Part shown: positions 55,992-64,000 of the stretch, one piece after another
Layout of the letters: each line of letters starts with the position of its first letter
Numbering within the stretch: position 1 is the stretch's first letter
From: Sphagnum magellanicum
Taxonomy: Eukaryota > Streptophyta > Sphagnopsida > Sphagnales > Sphagnaceae
Assembly: GCA_021904315.1 (NCBI GenBank)
Contig: CM038911.1
Span: 20,743,390 to 20,807,389 of the forward strand
Reading direction: 5' to 3'
Length of the DNA stretch: 64,000 nt
Notes under the pieces: generated by a model
Databases searched by the model: none
What the model was told of the DNA's origin: nothing
The model's input: the letters and a program-made list of their open reading frames with translations, nothing else
Translations under genes and position numbers: made by a program

Positions 55992-57040
55992 GAACCATCG
56001 TAAAGTAAAACCTTAAGATCACTGAAAAAATGAAGGTTTAAGTAAAATTTGTTGGGGAAAGTGGAAAGAGGTGAAAAGGTGCTTTTCCTTTTGCTTCCAT
56101 TGGCCACCTAGCATTAAAACCTTCCATTGACCACCGAGTTGGGATCTTTCTTCACCTCCTTCCTTCTCCTTCTCTTTAAAAGGGCGAATTCGAATCGTTG
56201 GAACTTTCTCTCTTTTCCAAACATAATTTTGATTCAAATCTTGGGAATACTTGTTCCCACAACTTTTGTTGGGAGCAAAAAAATGATTAGTCTTAGTAGA
56301 TGATGGAAAGAGGGAGACTAGATTGGATGTTTATAGTAATTTCGAAAGAATGGAAATGAGTAGGGGATAGTGTGGGGAACTTGAAATCTCAAAGAAATTT
56401 CACAAACCCTCTTGGGTTTGGTAACACAACTTCTTACTAGTTTGGGTGCAAAACTTGTAAATTAGTAGGTAGATGCGCTTTATAGCTAGCTATCTAATGA
56501 GCTAAGGAGAGCTAGATTTGGATAACATATGTGATAAGAGTAGTATTTTAAGTGACTAGTGGTCTATAGCCAAATTGAACTTTCTACCTTTGTAAAACCC
56601 CCTTGGGTTTGGTAGCATAACTTCTTATTGGTTTAAGTGCAGAGCTTAGAATTTGGTAGGCATATGTGCCTTGTAGTTACCTTTTTAATAAGTTAAGGCA
56701 AGCTAAATTTGAATAGCGTATGTGATAGGAATAATATTTTAAGTGACTAATGGTCTGCTGCTAAGTTGAACATGGTGTTGAATCCTTAAAAGTTGGTTTC
56801 AATGAGTGACAATTTAACATAAAATTCTAGGATTTGGATTGTTTGAGCTTGGAAATTATATCTATCAATTTTAAATCATAAATGATGCATAGGAAGTAAG
56901 CTATTTGGTTTCAACTACAAATGTAATTTAACATGTAGAAATACACTTTACATTTTTTTTCCTTCACCAATAGCATATGTACTTTCAAATATAGTCACCT
57001 CAAAGAATCGGGAATAGAGGGACAAAAAAGTCACCTCACA

Positions 57041-57700
57041 CCAAGTATCTTCTTTTCTATGCTTTGTACTTCAAATTCTTGTTATGAAATAGTAGTCTTC
57101 ACATTTATATCCATGATCTCCACATCTATCGTTTTCACATATTGAATTATTTCAGGTAAATTGATTGTTCTTATTGAGAACGATTTTGGCTTTATAGTAA
57201 AGATGATATCTTCTTCTTCATATGTGATGCCATTCTAATAGTCGTAGCATAACAACATTTATGGTCTTCTTACTTCAACTCCCAAATGTTTGGTGACTAT
57301 AATTGTTCTGATTGTCTCATTCCTTTGTATGGTAATAGTGTTGCTCCCCCAATCATGTGCCACTTTAACATCCCTCAACCATGGTCTCCCCAATAACATG
57401 GAATAATTAGAATCTACCACATATTATGAAATATAGTAAACATAGTTATGTAATGAATGCCATGAACATATATATATCTTCAGATCTCTTATCAACCCCA
57501 TAGGTTTTGTGGTTGTTGATATCCCATCCTTAGATTATACGGTGCAGGTTTAAGTTGTGGAAGCCCCAACCTTAATTTCAACTGTTTTATGATAATATTA
57601 ACTCCATAACCTCCATCCAACAACACATCGTTTATTGTATTCTTCCCAATTTGTATTTGGATAACTACAATATGATTATCTATTGCTACAACAACTTTCC
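57041..57700 (-). pseudogene. gypsy protease remnant
   Basis: On the minus strand the fragments read IDNHIVVIQIQIGKNTIND, VLLDGGYGVNIIIKQLKLRL and GLPQLKPAPYNLRM, then VVDSNYSMLLGRPWLRDVKV-like text near 57400-57330. The retropepsin site D-S/T-G is D-G-G here. The segment stops at the F1 boundary (57041), and the frame resumes at 54361 as KYEP. Confidence 0.7.
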
Positions 57701-58197
57701 TTACTTCTAGTAATAAAAAACCAACTTGTTTTTATGTGGTTAATTTACTTAAATTCTGAATTTTTTTTGGTTTTCGTTTTTGCCTAAGATATCTTTTTAA
57801 CTCAAGAGTTATTTTAAGTAATTGTCCCAAGCTTAAAATATATATATATTTTTAACATTTTCTTACCAATGTCCAAAAAAATTTCTTCTACTATGATTAA
57901 TTTCTCTTGTGAATTCACTACTTTTTAATATTTCTGTGCTTCCACAAGAGTAATATTTGGCATACTTGGCCAAGTTGTGTTCCATCCCTCCATGGATGTG
58001 GATGGCCTTTTCTAAGTGTACTGTTTTTTAAAAATTTGTTGAATTGTTTCCACCATTGATTTCTTCAACCATTTTTCTTTCCAATTAGTAGTACTTTTTG
58101 CTTTTCTTGGCTCTTTATCCTTGAACACCTGTTCTTTAGTTACTTTATTTCTTGTGGTAACATTAACATCCACCACATTCACATTTGCAGTGACTGT

Positions 58198-60560
58198 TTA
58201 TGTATTAGTAACAAGTTGAACCTTTACTACTACCACATATTTCCCATGAAACATCTTCTGCATCTTAGCAAACTTTGGACAATCTATCATTTTATGTCCA
58301 TTTAAACCACATATGTGGCATGCATATGAAGATGTTTTATGTGGTTTTGACTTGGTTGTGTTGCCTTTGTGATTGTCACCGTGGTTTATTTTTTCTTCTT
58401 TTTGCATGTTTCCACATTGTGATTTGTCATCCCACAATTTGTGCAATGTTTGTCGGTCTTCCTTATATTACTCCATGTTTTCATCGGTGCTGCTTGTTTT
58501 GTATTATGTGGTATTGAATGTGCACTCTTTGCTTCTATCATAATCATGCCTTCATAACATTGTCGTCTTCTTATGTTGTTGTAATGTTGACCACTTCATG
58601 TTTACAGTCGTAATTATGAGGTATGATTATAAACCATTCTAAACATAGTAGTTAGAAAACTATTTGTGGTTGGTACTTGTAAACCATGAGTTGGCTTCTA
58701 AATCCACTCATAGTAAACCTCCACCCTTTTAATCTCCTCTTGCTTCATGTTCTTTAGCTCCATGTATATTTGCTTGTCATTCTGAGTCTTCTAATGACGT
58801 TTGCAAAATGCTTGTGTAAGCTTTGAAAAAATAAAATAAAGGAATTTTGACATGTAATTATGACATTAGTTTGATGTTATATCTTTAAGCATATAGCTAA
58901 ACACATTAATGATATACTTTTTAGAATTCTTTGCATTTATTTTTACTACAAAATTAAACATTCTGACATGAACATTTGGATCAACATTTTTTTTGAAATT
59001 AGGATATTTAAAAGCTACCCTATTTGGCCTAACATAATGGCCATCTTTGTGATTAAAAAGTGGTACAATTATAGCATATGCTTATTGATATCCTCCTCTT
59101 ATATCGTTACATTTGCACTTTTGTACCTTCCAATAGCCATTGGGCTCATTAATGGTCGATATGCAATCCTATTCACATGAGTAGTCATTATCGAATTGGT
59201 AAACACCATTTGAAGTGATTCAACAAATCCAATAATTGCTATTGGTAATGTCGTACTCCCACTCAGTTTCCTTCTTGCCAAAACTCCACCCAATCCACTA
59301 CCCAATTGTGCTACAAATCCAATTAGTACTCCCTTTTTAACAACATTTATGTTGGGTGTAACAACTGTTTTCCAAGCCTATGGTTGTTAAACTTGCATTA
59401 AGTGATTGAATAACTCCTACTCTAGCAGATTATTTTCGGGTTTCAATAACTATCACTTTTGACACTATTGGTGAAGTTATGTTGATTTGAAATTGATGAT
59501 GTTCCATTCTATGGTTACCCATTGGTATCCTCTATGGTGTAGAATGTGGATATGAATACCCCTTTGGTTTTCTGTTCCTGGTTTAAATATATGGACGAAT
59601 TTATCGACTCTGTGGTCCTAATTGGCTTCCCAACTCCATGCCTTTCAATCTATTATAAACTATAGGAATTCCTGGTTCTTGTTCATGTGCTTGATCCATT
59701 AATGCTCCTACCACATTCTATAACTCCACATGTCTAGCATTACATGTTTTGATGTGAAAAGGCACAAAAGGACAATCCATGATTACATGTCCTTCTTCCT
59801 CATAGAATGCATAGATCTTTGAAAGTAATGTGACCATATCTAAATCCATAGATTCATGATCTCATGTTTCAACAATGTACCTTTTTTTATCCAACTCTGG
59901 ATTCCTTTGATGTGAGTATGACTATGGTACTTCGTCCAACACATTCACCTATGCCTTTGCATACTCAGATGACTATAGGTAATTTTCCTCAATCTCTTCA
60001 ACCACATCAATATTGGTGTTTTCTTCCACCTCTTAATTTTCCACTGGTTCATAGTAATTTGGAGATGCAAACTGACACACAAACTTGGGTTGTATACCTC
60101 CTATAACATCCCTTCCTTGGCTATTCACTGACTCTGGACTTGAAATTTCTTGTAGTTGATCAAGTATTACAAAAGTCCCTATTCCGTTTTGATTTCTTCA
60201 ACTCTAAACCATAGATTGTAGTTGAGAAGTATACTACACCCATTCATTTGGGTGAGTAATTGACTACATTTTTCTCCATGGAGATTATCGTCTATAATTG
60301 TGGCTTCTTTGAAGACCCCCAGTCTACATTTCACATAGTACCACCTCTTGTAGTAAAAACAACCTGTGCCTCGCAAACCTTTCCTTTGCTATCAAAACTT
60401 GTCTTTTCAACATTAGATTTCGATATGGGGTTTCTATAAGCCTTGCATACTCCTCTCCATTTTCAAGATTGTCATTTGTTTGTTTTTCAATGACTTACCA
60501 ATTTGCCTCCAAGTCCAATTGTTAATGTAAGCTTCGGGTCACTATTCGATTCATCTTGTT
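58198..60560 (-). pseudogene. gypsy gag with two zinc knuckles
   Basis: The gag text runs on the minus strand with many stops: EGHVIMDCPFVPFHIKTCNA near 59790, VQKCKCNDIRGGYQ-like near 59110, NRVAFKYPNFKKNVDPNVHV near 59000, QIYMELKNMKQEEIKRVEVY near 58740, then the knuckles CTNCGMTNHNVETC (about 58455-58410) and CHICGLNGHKMIDC (about 58320-58275). The two knuckles are separated by a frameshift. The span 58446-58198 is the longest open piece. Gag would form the particle shell and bind element RNA. Confidence 0.72.
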
Positions 60561-60763
60561 TCGCAATTCTTCATCTTTAGAGTCTGTAGGTTGCTTTGTA
60601 GTCCTTATGGCATCAACTGCTTGGACCTTTGATACTTTCTAACATACCCTTTTAAATTTTAAATTAAAAAACAACACTATTCATTTGAATAGTTTCGTCT
60701 ACAATATGCAACAAAATTTGTAGAAAACCTTCCCATTACTGAAAGAGAAAATAGAAAAAAAAA

Positions 60764-60784
60764 TTCCCCACAAGATGGTCACCA
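60764..60784 (-). other. Possible gypsy primer-binding site
   Basis: The minus strand reads TGGTGACCATCTTGTGGGGA, of the form TGG-G-CC...GGGGA common after plant gypsy LTRs. It follows TTTCTACCA, which could be the LTR end (60787). The tRNA is not assigned. Confidence 0.45.
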
Positions 60785-60787
60785 AAT

Positions 60788-62570
60788 GGTAGAAATGAAA
60801 TTTAATTCTTACAGAATATTTCACACTACTATAACAACATATTTGCATTTCACATGCATACATTCATTATTTCTACCTTAATTCTCAACATGTTTAACCC
60901 TGTCATTCATTAAAACACCATATTCATGGTTATTTCATATAACTAGAATATGCATTTAAGAATACATTGTAAAAAAAACTCCAGAAACAAGATTTCATTT
61001 CATCATATTCTCATACTAAAACAATTCACACAACAATATGAACATAAAATTCATTGTAGAAGTTTGTACTTCTTTGTATTATTGTAATCACAAATCAAAA
61101 TTATAGCAAGATCCCATGTTTTGTTGAAAAAAAATCCCAAAACAACAATTAAAATCTATGGTATATCAAAAACAAAGTTTGTGGTTTTCTACTGCAAGTA
61201 CCTACAACTCCTCTCACTTTTCTTTCCAAAACTATGTATTTAAGAATTTCCCCCCTATTTTCCTGAACTCTTTCCTTTTGAACAATCCCTAGTCTCCTCA
61301 TCATGATCAAAACCAACAAGAATTCAAAATTTAAACGAACTAAGTTCCCTAATCAGTCCCTATCCTAAATGCCTTGTTCATCCAAAATCATGTACTCATC
61401 CTACCCCTTAACATTCCTATAAACTTTGTTTCTATAAACTTTGGGTCACCATGCTTTTCATGTTCATCCCCGTTCCATTGCTCTTTTTGGTAAAATAAAT
61501 AAATTTACAAATTGAAATCCTTACAATAATTATTTTGTTCAAATTAGAATCATGGTCCAACTTCTTAACAAATTTTAAATTTGTAAAACTAGAGAAAAAC
61601 AACAATATCACATAATAACTTTTTTATGCTTATAATAAAAACAACCAAAAACAAAAACAATACATAGAATCTTGAATTTTCTACTCAAAATTCATTCTTG
61701 GGGATGGTTGCTAAATTGTAAATGTTAATATTCTTTTAATATTCTAATTTTCGATTTGTACTTTAACATATCATTATTTAGATATTCAAAATATGCAGTG
61801 ACAATAAACTACATAAATAAAAAACCAAATAAAAACATATTTTAGAATCCATATTTGAACTAGTATCAAATTACAATCATTTAAAACAAAATTTAAAATA
61901 ACATGTAATTCCCAATAGAATATAAACAACAATTATAATCGTCAAAACTATTCTTCTCCATAAAAAATCTTTTTCCCTTTTTCACATGAACTTTTCTACC
62001 TCAAAATTAACACACTCGTCCCCTAATCATCCCAAATTTAAAACTCTTCCAAATGTCGACCATCCAGTCCTAATCAATTTAGCCTCATGCTGCCTATTGT
62101 ATCCAATAGTGACATTACACCTTTGTCCACTTTGTCCAATAGTTATAGCATAGGTTTGCCCATAATAGATGAATTGCAAGTTCATAATAAAAAAAATTAT
62201 GGACTCCAATATTTGTTTTTAATACAATTTGGACAAGTTGCTTTCAAAGATATTGATTTACATGGACCACTTCAGATGTTGTAAAAAAACTCGGCTTTAT
62301 AATGAAGAACATAAAGAAAATATCTACTAATACAAAGAGATAAAAACATAGATACAATATGTTTAATATATATAAAAAAGAGGTTTTGCAAAAACATATA
62401 GTAGTCCATGCAACCATTACAAGTCCATGCATATTATGCTAAGGTGTTAAGGTGGGAAAAATTATTTAGAAACTAACAGTTAAACATTCACATGTCTAGG
62501 ATTTGGTGTTAGTAGTGTAAATGATTATTCTACAAGTGTAGAATGTAAAACAATTCAAAGAATAACAACA
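60788..62570. other. Probable decayed gypsy 5' LTR and spacer
   Basis: If the PBS at 60764-60784 is right, the gypsy 5' LTR begins here and extends upward, but I could not fix its outer end. The region is AT-rich with no coding domain. A second PBS-like string (minus strand, near 61727-61700, TTTAGCAACCATCCCCAAG) hints at another LTR end. Confidence 0.35.
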
Positions 62571-62626
62571 TTCCCATTCATTGTCATAATTATATAATGG
62601 TCAAATGTTCACTTAAATCTTCGCGC
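62470..62626 (-). other. Possible start of the copia-3 3' LTR
   Basis: After the RNase H stop the minus strand carries ATGAATGGGAA followed by TGTTGTTATTC near 62573, which could be a weak polypurine tract and LTR start. No partner LTR is in the window, so this is tentative. Confidence 0.3.
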
Positions 62627-63370
62627 TCATTGATTATTCTTGGATCCAAGAGTGAGGAGAAAATGAAATCGTTGAAATTTATCCATATGTAGTGCCTTGG
62701 TAAAAACATCAACAATTTGATCATCTATTGAAACATATTGAAGATGAATAAATTGATGCTCTTGGGATTGATGAATGATGTGATATTGAATATCAATATG
62801 TTTTGTATGACAATGAAATTTAGGATTGGAACTTAGTCGGATGGCATTTTGATTGTCTAAAAAAAACATTGTTGGAGTAGATTGTGAGTACCCAAGATTT
62901 GCAAGAAGATGGCGTAACCAAACAATTTCCTTTGTAGCCATGACAACATCAACATATTTAGTTTTGGTGGTCAAACTTGCAATACATTGTTGTTTGTGAC
63001 TAACCCAAGTAATAGGACCTCCATTGAGAAAAACAACGTAACCACTTTGTGACTTGTGGTCATTGAGATCATCAGCATGGTCAACATCTACATAAACCAT
63101 TAGAGTATTAATGGCATGGTGACCAAAGAAACATAGAAGTTAATGAACAATACCTTTGAGATACTTCAAAAATTTATGGACAACATTACAATGTACATGT
63201 TTAGGTTGATGAATTTTTTTGGCAAGTATCCCAATAATAAAAACAAGGTCAAGATGAGTCCTTGACTTTACAAACATAAGATTACCAACTATTTGGGCAT
63301 GGATGAGCTCAAACGAGCCAAAATTGATGTCAAAACATCAATTTTTATGTAGTTCTTAATACATTTGTTT
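62627..63370 (-). pseudogene. copia-3 RT C-terminus and RNase H
   Basis: The 157-codon open part (63100-62627) reads VDVDHADDLNDHKSQSGYVV, FLNGGPITWVSHKQQCIASL, TTKTKYVDVVMATKEIVWLR, NQNAIRLSSNPKFHCHTKHI and VSIDDQIVDVFTKAL, the Ty1/copia RNase H domain (usual D-W-A-G, E-A-E-Y and D-I-F-T-K-A-L motifs, here altered to DHADD and TKYV). Upstream, to about 63370, GSFELIHAQIVGNLMFVKSR and a KYLKGI-type piece are the end of RT, broken by stops. Gag to the RT core is absent within the window. Confidence 0.88.
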
Positions 63371-64000
63371 ATGTGGTGCCACTTTAATGGCATGTGAATC
63401 ATGGAAAATTGTGCTTATTGAATAATATGGATATTAAAAAATCTAAAATGAATCAAACAAAATTCCAATATCAAAGCTTGGTTTGAATTAATAATTTCAT
63501 TCAATGACACTACTTTCATAAAAGGCCCTTTAATTTTTATAATATAATTTATTTCATCTTCAAATTTTTATAGTAATAGGGTACTATTAAACACATCTAA
63601 AAAAAATACAAATTTTCATATTTTTTCAATTTTGTGTTTATCAAAAATTAAGGTTTTAAAACAATTCATGAGTCTTTTTCGACATGTAAATGTGATGCAA
63701 TGTATATGTTATTTAAAGAAAGCTTGTAGCTTATAACATAAGAAATTAAACTTGAAAGTGTTAACATGTTTTAGTATGATTTGAAATTATGAAGAAATTT
63801 CAAAATGAAACATAAAATCTGGCAAAATCTGTGCACTTTCAAAAAATAGTATTTCTCCAAATTTGATTGTAAACAACATATGACATATTGGGGCAACTAT
63901 AAATACAATATATAAAAAGTTTCAAAACATTTCATTTGAAAATTCCTCTTTAAGAAAACATGTTTTTTGGGAAAAATGACCCCAAAAAGGACAATAGTCA
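63371..64000. other. AT-rich spacer at the window end
   Basis: No open frame of note. Apparent loss of copia-3 RT similarity near 63370 suggests an internal deletion or truncation of that element. Confidence 0.4.

Larger units (their letters stand above)
54362..57040 (-). mobile_element. F1 element copy B in the gypsy element, TSD CCAAA/CCAAG
   Basis: Begins TGTGAGCTATACTGAC at 54362 and ends GTCACCTCACA at 57040. Flanks are CCAAA (54357-54361) and CCAAG (57041-57045). Gypsy protease lies on one side and RT on the other, so it interrupts the pol frame. A copia solo LTR (55526-55991) sits inside. Without it the unit is about 2.2 kb. It carries only two ~190-bp tandem units (about 56385-56785) and two 26-bp units (about 56094-56145). 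Confidence 0.88.
51116..60787 (-). mobile_element. Decayed Ty3/gypsy retrotransposon with nested insertions
   Basis: Minus-strand order: PBS-like site (60784-60764), gag with two zinc knuckles (about 60560-58198), protease (about 57700-57041), RT (54361-53210), RNase H (about 53200-52830), integrase (52700-52192 and 51256-51116). RT before integrase is the Ty3/gypsy order. It is interrupted by F1 copy B (54362-57040) and F3 copy v (51257-52191). The 5' LTR should lie above 60787 but its outer end is not clear. The integrase C-terminus and 3' LTR are missing. Confidence 0.82.

Overview
This window looks like intergenic DNA from a large plant nuclear genome, most likely a gymnosperm. That reading rests on AT-rich sequence, heavily decayed Ty1/copia and Ty3/gypsy coding remnants of plant type, plant-telomere-like TTTAGGG tracts inside LTRs and spacers, and the absence of any convincing multi-exon host gene, rRNA or tRNA. 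The lineage is an inference; no single diagnostic gene fixes it.

Layout. 1-4.9 kb: spacer with no recognisable gene. 5.1-8.45 kb: copia-1, a 3'-truncated Ty1/copia element on the minus strand (LTR, PBS, gag, protease, start of integrase). 9.3-10.1 kb: transposase-like remnant (minus), with a second copy in inverted orientation at 21.0-21.7 kb. 11.45-12.27 kb: first of five copies of a 0.8-1.0 kb TG...CA element (here F3). 13.5-16.9 kb: copy A of a ~2.5 kb TG...CA element (F1) holding a second F3. 21.74-26.75 kb: copia-2 (5' LTR, gag, protease, integrase, part of RT), split by a third F3. 28.6-29.66 kb: remnant of an unknown gene, split by a fourth F3, which is itself split by an F2 element (29.85-32.18 kb). 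35.5-38.1 kb: best-preserved F1. 39.56-42.19 kb: second F2. 42-51 kb: spacer with weak coding remnants and tandem duplications. 51.1-60.8 kb: decayed Ty3/gypsy element (minus), interrupted by a fifth F3 in the integrase and by F1 copy B (with a copia solo LTR inside) between protease and RT. 62.6-63.4 kb: copia-3 RT/RNase H remnant (minus).

The most interesting content is the F1/F2 pair. Both are 2.2-2.6 kb units that begin TGTGAG and end CTCACA, and most copies are flanked by a 5-bp target duplication. They look like solo LTRs, yet each carries the same internal plan: tandem repeats with a ~190-bp period, a TATA-like box, then about 95 bp later an ORF of 137-140 codons ending in a shared domain containing GHYRWLRGPI. 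Five copies of this ORF lie in the window. One (37082-37504) is fully open. I do not recognise the protein.

Nothing here forms a working pathway. The elements relate to each other by nesting, which gives a relative insertion order: gypsy before F1-B before the copia LTR; F1-A before F3; the unknown gene before F3 before F2; copia-2 before F3.
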